Shown here: positions 1 through 9,266 of the stretch, one piece after another | How positions within the stretch are numbered: the first letter of the stretch is position 1 | Layout of the letters: each line of letters opens with the position of its first letter | Source of the DNA: Cupriavidus sp. P-10 | GTDB taxonomy: Bacteria > Pseudomonadota > Gammaproteobacteria > Burkholderiales > Burkholderiaceae | Direction: 5' to 3' | Length of the DNA: 64,000 nt | Assembly (NCBI RefSeq): GCF_003402535.2 | Contig: NZ_AP025171.1 | Location: 1,612,001 to 1,676,000, forward strand | The notes under the pieces: generated by a model | What the model saw: only the letters and a program-made list of their open reading frames with translations | What the model was told of the DNA's origin: nothing | The model's database searches: none | Translations under genes and position numbers: made by a program

Positions 1-2
1 GG

Positions 3-1094
3 CTGACCGTGCCTGCACCGGTGCGCAACGAAGGCTATACCGGCACGCGGTACGAGACAGAAACCGGCACGCAGGCGTGGCACTACATCAACCATGGCGT
101 CAATGCCCCGGACCGGCGCAGCGATAGTTCCACCTTGCCGCCGCTCAATCTGACGCTCCCGCTGGTACTGGCAACCGGCACCACGCAGGAGCACTTGCAG
201 ACTGTCCCGGGCAGCGGCGCCGCCCTCGACCCGAGGGCAGGTCTCGCCCCGATTGCCACGGCGCCAACCTTGACGCAGGTGTCGCTCAACCCAGGGGGCA
301 GCACCGCCGGGGGCCGTCTGGGCGGCGAGGTGATCCGCACCGTCACGCCCTCGCTGGCGATGCCCAACAATGCGCTCTTCGTCACGCGCACCGATCCCGG
401 CGCGCGCTACCTGATCGAGACCGACCCGCGCTTCACTAACCAGCGCCAGTGGCTATCAAGCGACTTCATGCTGACGCAACTCGGCCAGGACCCGACCCGG
501 GTCCTCAAGCGCCTCGGCGATGGCTACTACGAGGCGCGACTGGTGGCCGACGCCGTGATGCTCGCCACCGGCCAGCGCTTCATGGGCGACTACACCGACA
601 ACGAGTCGCAGTACAAGGCGCTGATGCAGTCTGGCGTGGAGTTCGCCAAACAGTTCTCCCTGAACGTCGGCACGGCTCTGACCGCCGAACAGATGCGGGC
701 GCTGACCACCGACATCGTCTGGCTGGTCGAGAAGACCGTCACGCTGCCGGACGACTCCACCCAGCAGGTGCTGGTGCCGCAGGTGTATCTGAAGGTACGC
801 GAGGGGGACCTCAAGGGCGACGGCACGCTGATCACGGCGCGCAACATGGCGATCCAGACCGGCGGGGATGTGAAGAACAGCGGCACGATCGCGGCACGGG
901 ACGTGATGCTGATCGACGCGGGTAATATCCGCAACGAGCGCGGCACGCTGTCCACCGGCGCCATGGGCCTGAATGCAAAGCAGGATATCGACAACCTGGC
1001 GGGCAAGATCAGCGCAGGCAACCTGGCGGCGACGGCAGGCCGGGACATCAACCTGACCACCACCACGGCATCGGCCAGCAACAAGGTCGGCTAA
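3..1094 (+). CDS. CdiA/FhaB-type hemagglutinin exoprotein, 5' segment (partial, ends at in-frame TAA)
   Basis: The frame is open from the first complete codon, so the gene begins upstream of the window. The segment is part of a large two-partner-secreted filament. It holds a conserved block reading YLIETDPRFTNQRQWL then SSDFMLTQL, typical of CdiA/FhaB-like proteins, followed by repeats of the type 'I.A.NM.IQTGGDVKNSG' and 'AARDVMLIDAGNIRNERG', which form the filament beta-helix. The frame stops at TAA (1092-1094) but continues unbroken in the same frame afterwards, with the repeat pattern unchanged on both sides. This therefore looks like a nonsense mutation or sequencing error inside one gene rather than a natural end. 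The partner transporter lies at 5272-7002. Confidence 0.8.
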   Translation: MTVPAPVRNEGYTGTRYETETGTQAWHYINHGVNAPDRRSDSSTLPPLNLTLPLVLATGTTQEHLQTVPGSGAALDPRAGLAPIATAPTLTQVSLNPGGSTAGGRLGGEVIRTVTPSLAMPNNALFVTRTDPGARYLIETDPRFTNQRQWLSSDFMLTQLGQDPTRVLKRLGDGYYEARLVADAVMLATGQRFMGDYTDNESQYKALMQSGVEFAKQFSLNVGTALTAEQMRALTTDIVWLVEKTVTLPDDSTQQVLVPQVYLKVREGDLKGDGTLITARNMAIQTGGDVKNSGTIAARDVMLIDAGNIRNERGTLSTGAMGLNAKQDIDNLAGKISAGNLAATAGRDINLTTTTASASNKVG

Positions 1095-1133
1095 TCGACT
1101 GCCAGCCGCACCGTCATCAGTGGGGTCGCCAGC

Positions 1134-4100
1134 GTGGACGTGGACAATGCCATCCTCGCGGCGGGCCGCGACGTCAATAGCCAGGCGGCCAGCATCACGG
1201 CAACCGGCAGCCTCGGCATGGGCGCGGGGCGGGACATCAACCTGGACACCGTGAAGGTGGCCGACAGCTTCGATGCCGTCGTGGACGCTAAGAACCGCAC
1301 CAGTGTGGCGCGCAGCGCGGAGATCGGCTCCCAGATCACAGGCCACGACGTGGCGCTCGTTGCCGGCCAGGATATCAATGCCAAGGCTGCGTACGTGAAC
1401 GCCGATGGCGCGCTCGCCGTCAGCGCAGCGCGTGACATCAACGTGAAGGCCGGCGAGGCCAGCGCCACCATCCGCGACGAGCAGTCGAAGCAAAGCGGCG
1501 GCGTCCTGTCGAAGAAGTCCACCCATACCATCGATGCGGCGAGCCGCAGCGAGGCCCTGGGCAGCACCTTCTCGGGCAATACGGTTGACATGGCGGCGGG
1601 ACGTGACCTGACCACCTCAGGCAGCACCATTGCGGCCACGCACGATGTGAACCTCGACGCGGGGCGCAACATTACCGTCGGCACCGCCGAAACCACGTCG
1701 TCGGCATACAGCTTCAAGGAGGAGAAGAAGACCGGTTTCGGCGCCACCGGTTCCGGCCTGTCCTACGGCAAGCGCGAGCAGAAGGACACCGTCAACGACA
1801 ATGGCACGCAGCAGGTGGGCAGTCTGGTCGGCTCCACGGATGGCAGCGTGCACATGAATGCGGGCAGTACACTCAAGGTCACGGGCAGCGACCTGATCGC
1901 CGCGAAGGACATCACTGGCGTGGGCGCTGACGTGACCATCGAGGCCGCACAGAACCGCCAGCACCACGACGAGACGCACGAGGTGAAGCAAAGCGGCTTG
2001 ACGCTGGGCGTGTCGGGCGGTGCCATCGGCGCGGCGATCAACGCGGGCAACAAGGTCAGTTCGGCCAGCCAGAGCCAGGACGGACGAGCGTCTGCGCTGT
2101 GGAGTATGGCTGCCGGACGGGATGCATACGACGCCGCCAAATCGCTCGCCAAGGACGGACTTACCGGCGGCGCCGCGCTTACGCTGTCTTTCGGCACCAG
2201 CCAGAGCAAGCAGACGCTCACAGAGGACAGCCTCAGCCATAACGGATCCAACGTGTCGGCAGGCGGAACCACTGCCTTCATTGCCACCGGCGTCGATGCC
2301 AATGGCAACAAGACGGCAGGCAACCTGAACATCATCGGCTCGAACATCGACGCCAACAAGGTTGCGCTCGGTGCCAAGAACGACATCAACATCGTGGCGG
2401 CCACGGACACGAACGAGAGCCACAGCACCAACAAGTCGAGCAGCGCCAGCGTGGGTGTCTCCTACGGCACTGGTCCAAACAACGCAGGCTTCGGCGTATC
2501 GGCCTCGGCCTCCAAGTCCACGGGTAACTCGGACAGCCAGGGCACAACCCAGGCGAACAGCCATGTGACCGGCAAGGAGTCCGTCACCTTCGTCTCCGGC
2601 AATGACACCAACATCCTGGGCGCCACGGCCACCGGCGGCAAGGTGATGGGCGATGTGGGCGGCAACCTGAATATCGCGAGCCGGCAGGACACCGAGGAGA
2701 TGCGCGCCAAGCAGGAAAGCATGGGCGGCGGCTTCAGCATCAGCCAGGGCGGAGGCTCGGCGAGCTTCTCGGCGAGCAAGGGCAAGGCCAGCGGCAGCTA
2801 TGCGAACGTGAGCGAACAGTCGGGCATCCAAGCGGGCGAAGGTGGCTTCGATATCCGCGTGGAAGGCAATACGGACCTCAAGGGGGCAGTGATCGCCAGT
2901 ACTGCAGGCAAGGACAAGAACCACCTCGACACCGGCACGCTCAGCTTCAGCGACATCCAGAATCATTCCGACTACAGCGCAACCTCGTTCGGCGTGGCGG
3001 GAGGCATTACCGCTGGCCCACAGAACAGCGAGAAGAACAGCGGTCAGACCGCCGGCAGAAACACCGGCGGCATCAGTCCGATGATTCCGCAGCACGAGAG
3101 CGGCAGCCAGGACGGCGTGGCGCACAGTGCTATTGCGGACGGCACCATCACGATCCGCGATGAGGCCAGTCAGAAGCAGGACCTGGCGGACCTCAAGCGG
3201 GACACCACTGGCGCCAACACCACGGTGGGCAAGAACCCCGACCTGAAGCACGTGCTCGACAAGCAGTCGGACATAATGGCGGCGGCGCAGGCAGCGGGCG
3301 AGGCGGTTGCCAAGACCGTAGGGGATATCGCGCAATCGAAGCTCGATGATGCCAACAAACGATATGCCGCAGCAGAAAAGGCAAACAAGCTGAATCCTAG
3401 CGCCGAGAACCAGACTGCAATGGACGCGGCGCAAGCCGACATTGACGGTTGGAAGGACGGAGGCAGCTACCGAGCAGCGCTACACACCGCCGGTGGTGCA
3501 CTGATTGCCGGTCTTGGTGGCGGCAATGCGCTGGCAGGAGCCGCTGGAGCTGGAGCCGCATCGCTTGCTGGTGGGAAGCTTGGCGAGCTGAGCGGCGCGG
3601 TGGCTGGCGGTGCCGATACCGGCAACGCGGCACTGAACGAGACTCTCGGCAATATTGCCGCCAACATCGTAGCGGGGAACATCGGCGCAGTAGTGGGCGG
3701 CGGGTCTGGTGCGGCTACGGCAGCGAATGTAGACCGCTACAATCGTCAGTTGCATCCCGATGAAAAGCAACTTGCGAGAAAGATGGCTGCAAACAGCGGC
3801 GGCAAGTACACCGCCGAGCAGATCGAAGCGCAAATGCGTCTGTCGGATCGAGTGGATATGAACGGGAAGGTACTGGAATACGGCACGCCCGACCAAATCG
3901 ATGCAGCCAAGACCAAGCCGAGCGACACAGGTGTGGAATGGACATCGATCGCAGGTACGACTCAGGTCAAGGAAGTTCAAGCGAAACCGGACGCTGAAGC
4001 TATTGCATACATCCAGGCCCAGCAGACAACCATGCAAGGTGACGTCCCATATACCAGCCGGCTTGACTTTGGCAACGCACAGAAGACCAGCTACGCACCG

Positions 4101-4547
4101 GGAGTCTTAACGACTGCGAAGTGTGGCGCCGGCCAAGCGGACTGCGCTGCCGGTCTTCCTGCAGGCTACAGCGCTGAGGAAATTGCGAATCGAAGGACAG
4201 CGGTCGCTGACGCAGCGAGCTACTTGGGAACTCAGGCTGGGCGCGTAGGTGCCGCAGCGACAGCTGCGGGAACTGTACCCGGGCCTCACGTCGTCGCAGC
4301 TGACGCACTCGCGGCAGTGGCCACCGCCGCAAACCTTGCGATAACTGCTATTCAGCAGGTTGCGAAACCTAATCCCGGAGGACTGGCAGCGGACACTATC
4401 TCGGCTGGATTGGGGGAGGCGGCAAATGCTATACCTGGCTATGGAAAGGCGCTGGCGCCGGTTGTAAATGAATTTATCGAACTCGGCAAGAATTCAGCAG
4501 CTTCTTCTGCAGCACAGGATAAATTGAACAAGGCCCTTCAGAAATGA
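1134..4547 (+). CDS. CdiA-like exoprotein, 3' segment with filament repeats and C-terminal toxin region
   Basis: Same frame as the preceding segment. The listed GTG is only the first start-like codon after the TAA, and the true gene is probably 3-4547 with one stop. Residues 1-600 are hemagglutinin repeats ('LDAGRNITVGTAETTSS', 'GGNLNIASRQDT', many G/S/N/T). From about residue 640 the protein becomes helical and Ala/Gly-rich. The block YNRQLHPDEKQLARKM starts at residue 869 (base 3738) and resembles the pretoxin boundary of Burkholderia/Ralstonia CdiA proteins. The remaining ~270 residues should be the variable toxin tip. Its last ~110 residues are small and hydrophobic, which would suit a membrane-acting toxin (inference). 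The stop overlaps the next gene by ATGA, the usual toxin-immunity coupling. Confidence 0.82.
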   Translation: MDVDNAILAAGRDVNSQAASITATGSLGMGAGRDINLDTVKVADSFDAVVDAKNRTSVARSAEIGSQITGHDVALVAGQDINAKAAYVNADGALAVSAARDINVKAGEASATIRDEQSKQSGGVLSKKSTHTIDAASRSEALGSTFSGNTVDMAAGRDLTTSGSTIAATHDVNLDAGRNITVGTAETTSSAYSFKEEKKTGFGATGSGLSYGKREQKDTVNDNGTQQVGSLVGSTDGSVHMNAGSTLKVTGSDLIAAKDITGVGADVTIEAAQNRQHHDETHEVKQSGLTLGVSGGAIGAAINAGNKVSSASQSQDGRASALWSMAAGRDAYDAAKSLAKDGLTGGAALTLSFGTSQSKQTLTEDSLSHNGSNVSAGGTTAFIATGVDANGNKTAGNLNIIGSNIDANKVALGAKNDINIVAATDTNESHSTNKSSSASVGVSYGTGPNNAGFGVSASASKSTGNSDSQGTTQANSHVTGKESVTFVSGNDTNILGATATGGKVMGDVGGNLNIASRQDTEEMRAKQESMGGGFSISQGGGSASFSASKGKASGSYANVSEQSGIQAGEGGFDIRVEGNTDLKGAVIASTAGKDKNHLDTGTLSFSDIQNHSDYSATSFGVAGGITAGPQNSEKNSGQTAGRNTGGISPMIPQHESGSQDGVAHSAIADGTITIRDEASQKQDLADLKRDTTGANTTVGKNPDLKHVLDKQSDIMAAAQAAGEAVAKTVGDIAQSKLDDANKRYAAAEKANKLNPSAENQTAMDAAQADIDGWKDGGSYRAALHTAGGALIAGLGGGNALAGAAGAGAASLAGGKLGELSGAVAGGADTGNAALNETLGNIAANIVAGNIGAVVGGGSGAATAANVDRYNRQLHPDEKQLARKMAANSGGKYTAEQIEAQMRLSDRVDMNGKVLEYGTPDQIDAAKTKPSDTGVEWTSIAGTTQVKEVQAKPDAEAIAYIQAQQTTMQGDVPYTSRLDFGNAQKTSYAPGVLTTAKCGAGQADCAAGLPAGYSAEEIANRRTAVADAASYLGTQAGRVGAAATAAGTVPGPHVVAADALAAVATAANLAITAIQQVAKPNPGGLAADTISAGLGEAANAIPGYGKALAPVVNEFIELGKNSAASSAAQDKLNKALQK

Positions 4548-4798
4548 AATATCTCTTAAAAGACGGAAACCTAAGTGGCTTCGCGATTATTGTCCTGCTG
4601 GTGGTAGGCTTGTTGCTGGTATATGCCTGTGTCTCCTGGATTGAAAGCTATCTTGGTCGACTTGCCAGCTTCTCAGTGGGCCTTGTGTGTGTCGCATCTG
4701 CGGGATATGCGGGAAGGGCCAAAGCACTAGGATTGCGCCCGTTCGGAGAATCGCCGTGGCGCAAAGCGAAAAGAACTTATGAAGAAAAGGATAAATAG
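4544..4798 (+). CDS. Small two-helix membrane protein, candidate CdiI immunity protein
   Basis: An 84-residue protein whose ATG overlaps the stop of the CdiA-like gene by four bases. Residues ~11-31 (FAIIVLLVVGLLLVYACVSW) and ~38-56 are hydrophobic and predict two membrane helices. The tail is basic and then acidic (RKAKRTYEEKDK). Position directly behind the toxin-encoding 3' end is the hallmark of a CDI immunity gene, and a membrane-embedded immunity protein fits a membrane-targeting toxin tip. Base composition is clearly more AT-rich than the filament region, as expected for exchanged toxin-immunity cassettes. I recognise no family by sequence, so the role rests on position and topology. 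Confidence 0.6.
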   Translation: MKYLLKDGNLSGFAIIVLLVVGLLLVYACVSWIESYLGRLASFSVGLVCVASAGYAGRAKALGLRPFGESPWRKAKRTYEEKDK

Positions 4799-4913
4799 CA
4801 AGCCACTTTCATAAGTTCCGTTTCCTGGCCCTCCAACCGTAGCAATACATGCCGATTACCAATCCGTGATGGTGTCTTAGCAATACGATCAAACAAGTCA
4901 AGGAAAAGAAACA

Positions 4914-5177
4914 ATGAGCTTGGAAATCGGTACGGCAATACTAACGGCATTATCGCTAATCTTAACCTGGTTAATTTTTGGAAAATCCTTAGATGGGACC
5001 GGGAAGGGTCGATTTTTATACTGGCTTAAGTCCACAGCAATCACCAGCGGTGTCTTGTTGGCTTGGCTGTTGTATAAGGAGCCTTCTCTTGGATATTGGA
5101 TGGCAATAGCTATTGCCGTACTGATTTCCGCAGTCGTGAATCTTGTTCGCTCTCAATGGGTGTTCTTGATTCCATAA
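4914..5177 (+). CDS. Small three-helix membrane protein between cdiI candidate and cdiB
   Basis: An 87-residue, strongly hydrophobic protein with about three membrane segments (near residues 5-22, 38-54 and 60-76). An AAGGAAAAG stretch lies about 10 bases before the ATG. It occupies the slot where Burkholderia bcpAIOB loci carry a small bcpO gene, but it has no lipobox cysteine and so is not a BcpO-type lipoprotein. It could be a second or orphan immunity protein. Base composition is AT-rich like the gene before it. The 115 bases upstream (4799-4913) hold no other gene. Confidence 0.5.
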   Translation: MSLEIGTAILTALSLILTWLIFGKSLDGTGKGRFLYWLKSTAITSGVLLAWLLYKEPSLGYWMAIAIAVLISAVVNLVRSQWVFLIP

Positions 5178-5271
5178 AAACGCCTAATCGCTATAGCAAG
5201 AAGGAACGCCACCAAGTGAACATTGATTCGAAATATCGCAATCAATAAAGCCGTCGCAGACAATTTGATCC

Positions 5272-7002
5272 ATGTTACAGAGTTTATGCACCACGCGCCG
5301 CAAGACGCGCGGCGTCTCCCCTTTTGTCCCTTTTTTCCTGGCCCTGCCCTCGCTGGCGGTGGCCCAGGCGCTGCCGTTCTTCCCGCCGGTCACGCCGAAC
5401 GACGCCATCGAGCGGCGCCAGGAGCAGCAGCAGGAAGCGGCTAAGCAGCGCGCCATGGCCCGGCCCGATGTGCTCTCTCCCACCACCACCGACCCCGCGC
5501 CATCCGGCCCGCTGCTCCTGCCCGCCGAAGCGCCATGCTTCCCGATCCAAACCGTGACCTGGGAAGGCGCCGAGGATTTCCCCTGGCTGCAGGCCGAAGT
5601 TGGCATCCTGGTCGGCCAATGCGTCGGCAAGCAGGGGCTCGAAGCGATCCAGGATTACTTCTCCGCGCGTCTGGTCAGCCATGGCTACATGACCACGCGC
5701 GTGCTGATCCCGGACCAGCACCTCGCCAGCGGCGAGTTGCGGCTGCGCGTCGTCGCCGGACATATCACCGGCGTCAAGTCTGACGACACCGCAGGCTGGT
5801 GGCGCACCGCCCTGCCGACCGGCCCCGGCGGCGTGGTCAACCAGCGCGACCTGGACCAGGGCATGGAGAACATCCGCCGCCTGCAGGGCCAGGCCGATGC
5901 CAGCATCGACCTCGTGCCCGGCGAGGCCCCGGGGGCCACCGACCTGGTCATCAAGCCCGGCACCGGCAAGCGCTGGCACGCTCTCATCACCGGCGACAAC
6001 GCCGGCCTGGAGAACACCGGCAAGTACCAGATGGGCGGCACGCTGACGGTGGACTCGCCCCTCTTCCTCTACGACAGCCTGACTCTCTCCGCCAACACCA
6101 ATGCCAACTATGGCAACGGCGCGGCGGGTACGCGCTCCTCGGCCATCAACTACAGCATCCCGTTCGGTTACTGGAATGCCTTCTTCAATGCCAATCAGTC
6201 GCGCTACAAGCAGACCGTGGCAGGCTTCGAGGAAAACATCGTCTACGGCGGGCGCAGCACGCAGATCGAGGCGGGCCTGGGCTATGTGCCCTTCCGCAAT
6301 GCCTCGGGCAAGGCCAGCCTCTACGGCAAGGTTTTCCGCAAGACCGCGCGCACCACCATCAATGGCCTGGACATCCCGGTGCAATCCCGGGACCTTGTCG
6401 GCTACGAGGTCGGCGCCGCGCATCGCCAGTACTTCGGCGCGAGCGTGCTCGATCTCGGTGTTGGCTGGCGCGCGTCGTTACCGGCCCACTCCAAGTCCCC
6501 CGGCTTCGTCCTGGGGGATCCGACCTGGGATGGCAAGTCCGGGATCCTGCTGGCTAATGCCGGCCTGATGGTGCCGCTCCAGGCCGGAAGCCAACGCCTG
6601 CGCTACCAGGGCAACGTGCGCGCCCAGTACGCCCGCACGCGCACCCTGCCGTCCGACTACTTCACTATCGGCAACCGCTACTCGGTGCGCGGCTTCGATG
6701 AGCAGCTGACTTTGGCCGCCGAGAACGGCGTGACTATGCGCAACGACCTGGCGTGGCAGCTCGGCAGCGCCGGGCAGGAGGCTTTCGTCGGTTTCGACAT
6801 GGGCCATGTCAGCGGGCCGTCCGCCGCGTTCCTGATGGGACAGACACTGATAGGCGCCGTGATAGGGGCCCGAGGCCGCTGGGCAGCCAGCCGCTATGCC
6901 GCGCTGACCTACGAGATAACGCTGGGCTGGCCGGTCAAGAAGCCGGAGTTCTTCCGCACCCACTCACCCAACATCGGCGCCCAGATCGGGCTCGAATTCT
7001 GA
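5272..7002 (+). CDS. TpsB/CdiB-type outer-membrane transporter (ShlB/FhaC/HecB family)
   Basis: A 576-residue Omp85-superfamily transporter that exports the upstream exoprotein across the outer membrane. The N-terminus has a basic stretch (TTRRKTRG) and a hydrophobic core ending LPSLAVAQA, a signal peptide of about 31 residues. A periplasmic POTRA domain follows at about residues 80-155 ('CFPIQTVTWEGAEDFPWL' to 'LRLRVVAGHITGV'). The rest is a beta-barrel with the family's LTLSANTNANYGNG and FTIGNRYSVRGFDEQL motifs, and it ends in phenylalanine (GAQIGLEF), the outer-membrane insertion signal. No strong ribosome site precedes the chosen ATG. The order exoprotein - small genes - transporter matches Burkholderia-type CDI operons. 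Confidence 0.9.
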   Translation: MLQSLCTTRRKTRGVSPFVPFFLALPSLAVAQALPFFPPVTPNDAIERRQEQQQEAAKQRAMARPDVLSPTTTDPAPSGPLLLPAEAPCFPIQTVTWEGAEDFPWLQAEVGILVGQCVGKQGLEAIQDYFSARLVSHGYMTTRVLIPDQHLASGELRLRVVAGHITGVKSDDTAGWWRTALPTGPGGVVNQRDLDQGMENIRRLQGQADASIDLVPGEAPGATDLVIKPGTGKRWHALITGDNAGLENTGKYQMGGTLTVDSPLFLYDSLTLSANTNANYGNGAAGTRSSAINYSIPFGYWNAFFNANQSRYKQTVAGFEENIVYGGRSTQIEAGLGYVPFRNASGKASLYGKVFRKTARTTINGLDIPVQSRDLVGYEVGAAHRQYFGASVLDLGVGWRASLPAHSKSPGFVLGDPTWDGKSGILLANAGLMVPLQAGSQRLRYQGNVRAQYARTRTLPSDYFTIGNRYSVRGFDEQLTLAAENGVTMRNDLAWQLGSAGQEAFVGFDMGHVSGPSAAFLMGQTLIGAVIGARGRWAASRYAALTYEITLGWPVKKPEFFRTHSPNIGAQIGLEF

Positions 7003-7088
7003 ACGCCCCCGCCCCGCTCGCCTCGCGCGAGTTCCACTAACCTCGGGTCATCGCAGCACGTGTAGGCGCGGGGGCGCAATCAGCCGGA

Positions 7089-7571
7089 TCAGGCTCCCCG
7101 CCGCGCCGCCTCGATCCTGGCGATGTCGATTTTCCGCATCGTCATCATCGCTTCGAAGGCGCGCTTGGCCGCCGCGGGATCGGAATCGAAGACCGCCGCG
7201 GTAAGCGCCCGCGGGGTGATCTGCCACGACAGTCCCCACCGGTCCTTGCACCAGCCACATTCGCTTTCCTGCCCGCCATTGCCGACGATCGCATTCCACA
7301 GGCGATCGGTCTCGGCCTGGTCGTCCGTTGCGATCTGGAAGGAAAACGCCTCGCTGTGCTTGAAGTGCGGGCCGCCGTTCAGGCCAAGGCAGGGAATGCC
7401 GGCCACCGTGAACTCGACTGTCAGGACATCGCCCTGCTTGCCATCGGGATAGTCGCCGGGGGCGCGGTGGACGGCCTTGACAGCGCTGTCGGGGAAGGTC
7501 TCGGCATAGAAGTTCGCGGCATCCAGCGCATCTCGGTCGTACCACAAACAGATCGTATTCTTGCTCGGCAT
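7089..7571 (-). CDS. VOC / PhnB-like (3-dmu-9_3-mt fold) protein
   Basis: A 160-residue protein of the glyoxalase/VOC superfamily, PhnB-like branch. Visible motifs are ICLWYDRDALDAANFY at the N-terminus, LNGGPHFKHSEAFSFQI in the middle and CGWCKDRWGLSWQITPR near residues 105-121. Members are small cytosolic dimers of mostly unknown substrate and some bind metal. The start at 7571 is chosen because CAGGAGACACAGT precedes it; the frame could begin 11 codons earlier without a good ribosome site. The gene converges on the TpsB gene with an 86-base gap in which I see no clear terminator. Confidence 0.75.
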   Translation of the reverse strand: MPSKNTICLWYDRDALDAANFYAETFPDSAVKAVHRAPGDYPDGKQGDVLTVEFTVAGIPCLGLNGGPHFKHSEAFSFQIATDDQAETDRLWNAIVGNGGQESECGWCKDRWGLSWQITPRALTAAVFDSDPAAAKRAFEAMMTMRKIDIARIEAARRGA

Positions 7572-7726
7572 ACTGTGTCTCCTGGAAAGGTGAGCACGGG
7601 GCATCCGTGGTCGTCGAACACTCGAGGGCAGCGGCCGGGCACGGTGTGCCGGTCGTCCGCCTCAGAAGTCGATATTAGCCCTATCTCGCCGCCCCCCCAA
7701 TATGCCGTGAGCGCCACACACAGGCA

Positions 7727-9139
7727 CTAGCGTGCCTGCACCGCCTCGCGCTTCACGCTCTTGGGATTGATCTGCCCGGCATCGAGGCGGCGGAAGACCA
7801 GCCCGGACAGTACGGTAACCAGGCCCATGCTGAGGAAGGCGAGCCGGTAGGCCGGCGCGGCCACCCCGAGCTTGACCGAGAACAGGCTGACGAGCCCGCC
7901 GCCGATGGTCACGCCCAGGCCAATCGCCAGCATCTGCACCATCGAGAACAGGCTGTTGCCGCTGCCGGCGTCCTCGCGCGACAGGCCCTTCAGCGTGACG
8001 CTGTTCATCGCGGCGAACTGCATCGAATTGGCGCAGCCGAAGACGGACAGTTGCAGGATCGACAGCGCCAGCGGCCAGCCCGGCGCCATGGCCGCGAACG
8101 ATGCAATGGACACGCCCACGATCCAGGTGTTGACCAGCAGGAACATGTCGTACCCGAACCGGTTCACCAGCGGCACGATCCAGCGCTTGGAGATCGTGCC
8201 CGCGATGGCGATCGGCAACAGCATCAGGCCCGAATGAAACGGCGAGTAGCCAAGCTGGAGCTGGAACAGCAGCGGAAGCAGGAATGGCACCGCACCCGAG
8301 CCGATCCGGCAGACGAGGTTGCCGACCAGGCCGACGCTGAAGTTCGGCTCGCGGAACAGCGCCAGCCGGAACAGCGGCGTGGCGTGGCGCCTGGCATGCG
8401 GGATATAGAGCAGTCCGCTGCCGAGGCTGACGGCGATCAGCAATGCGCTCCACGGGCTATGCGCGCCGTATTCCAGCGCCAGCGAAAACGTGACCATGCA
8501 TAGCGACAGCAGGCCGCAGCCGATCCAGTCGAACGGCGGCGCGACGCCCGCCTCGCCCTTTGGCAGGTAGCGGCGCACCGCGAACAGGCCGACCAGCCCC
8601 ACCGGCACGTTGATCAGGAAGATCCAGTGCCATGAGGCGCTCTGCACCAGCCATCCACCCAGGACCGGGCCGAAGATCGGGCCAACCTGGCCGGCAATGG
8701 ACACGAAGGCCAACGCGGCGATGTACTGCTCGCCCGGGACATTGCGCAAGACGGCCAGCCGGCCGATCGGCAGCAGCATCGATCCGCCGATGCCCTGCAG
8801 CACGCGCGCGACCACCAGTTGCGGGAGCGTCCAGGCAGTGGCACAGAACACCGAGCCGAGCACGAAGATCAGGATTGCGCAGAAATAGACGCGCCGCGTG
8901 CCGAACTTGTCCGCCAGCCAGCCCGATGCCGGCGTCAGCAGCGCCATGGTCAGCGTATAGGCCACCACCACCGGTTTCAGGTCGAGCGGGCTTTCGCCGA
9001 GACTGCTCGCCATCGACGGCAGCGCGGTATTGACGATCGTCGTGTCCAGCGTCTGCATGAAGAAGCCGGCAAAGACGATCCAGAGCATGGCTTTGCGGGA
9101 AAAATTCTGTCCTGCGGCGGGGGCTGAGGCGGTATGCAT
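7727..9139 (-). CDS. MFS multidrug-type transporter (DHA2, 14-helix family)
   Basis: A 470-residue inner-membrane proton antiporter of the EmrB/QacA (DHA2) family, resembling HsrA-type pumps. The first helix carries the motif LDTTIVNTALP. The loop motif GWLADKFGTRRVY follows helix 2 and VLQGIGGSMLLPIGR marks helix 4. Multiple further hydrophobic segments support about 14 helices. The start MHTAS at 9139 follows GAAGGTTCC; a start at 9178 is also open. It is divergent from the LysR gene at 9267, with a perfect 23-bp dyad between them, so that regulator probably controls it. The exported compound cannot be told from sequence. Confidence 0.85.
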   Translation of the reverse strand: MHTASAPAAGQNFSRKAMLWIVFAGFFMQTLDTTIVNTALPSMASSLGESPLDLKPVVVAYTLTMALLTPASGWLADKFGTRRVYFCAILIFVLGSVFCATAWTLPQLVVARVLQGIGGSMLLPIGRLAVLRNVPGEQYIAALAFVSIAGQVGPIFGPVLGGWLVQSASWHWIFLINVPVGLVGLFAVRRYLPKGEAGVAPPFDWIGCGLLSLCMVTFSLALEYGAHSPWSALLIAVSLGSGLLYIPHARRHATPLFRLALFREPNFSVGLVGNLVCRIGSGAVPFLLPLLFQLQLGYSPFHSGLMLLPIAIAGTISKRWIVPLVNRFGYDMFLLVNTWIVGVSIASFAAMAPGWPLALSILQLSVFGCANSMQFAAMNSVTLKGLSREDAGSGNSLFSMVQMLAIGLGVTIGGGLVSLFSVKLGVAAPAYRLAFLSMGLVTVLSGLVFRRLDAGQINPKSVKREAVQAR

Positions 9140-9235
9140 GGGAACCTTCGGTGATGCCTGCCCGGAGAGCTCGGGCAACTGTCTTGCATGCTACGCATGC
9201 GCCGCCTCATCGGGAACCCCTCTGGCCTTATTGAC

Positions 9236-9258
9236 TGTCATCGGTAAATCCGATGACA
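9236..9258. promoter_or_regulatory. Perfect 23-bp dyad between MFS pump and LysR gene (putative LysR operator)
   Basis: TGTCATCGG (9236-9244), spacer TAAAT, CCGATGACA (9250-9258). The two 9-base arms are perfect inverted repeats. The dyad ends eight bases before the LysR start codon, in the divergent intergenic region where LysR-family recognition sites normally lie. Confidence 0.7.
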
Positions 9259-9266
9259 ATGCCGCG

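Noticed and set aside
1617..3434. 605-residue open frame antisense to the CdiA-like gene
   Set aside because: Composition is that of a shadow frame (long low-complexity Arg/Ala/His/Val stretches), there is no domain or ribosome site, and the sense strand carries clear hemagglutinin repeats.
4544..5177. Low-GC small genes considered as part of a prophage or genomic island
   Set aside because: No integrase, attachment repeats or phage genes nearby; a CDI toxin/immunity cassette explains both composition and position.
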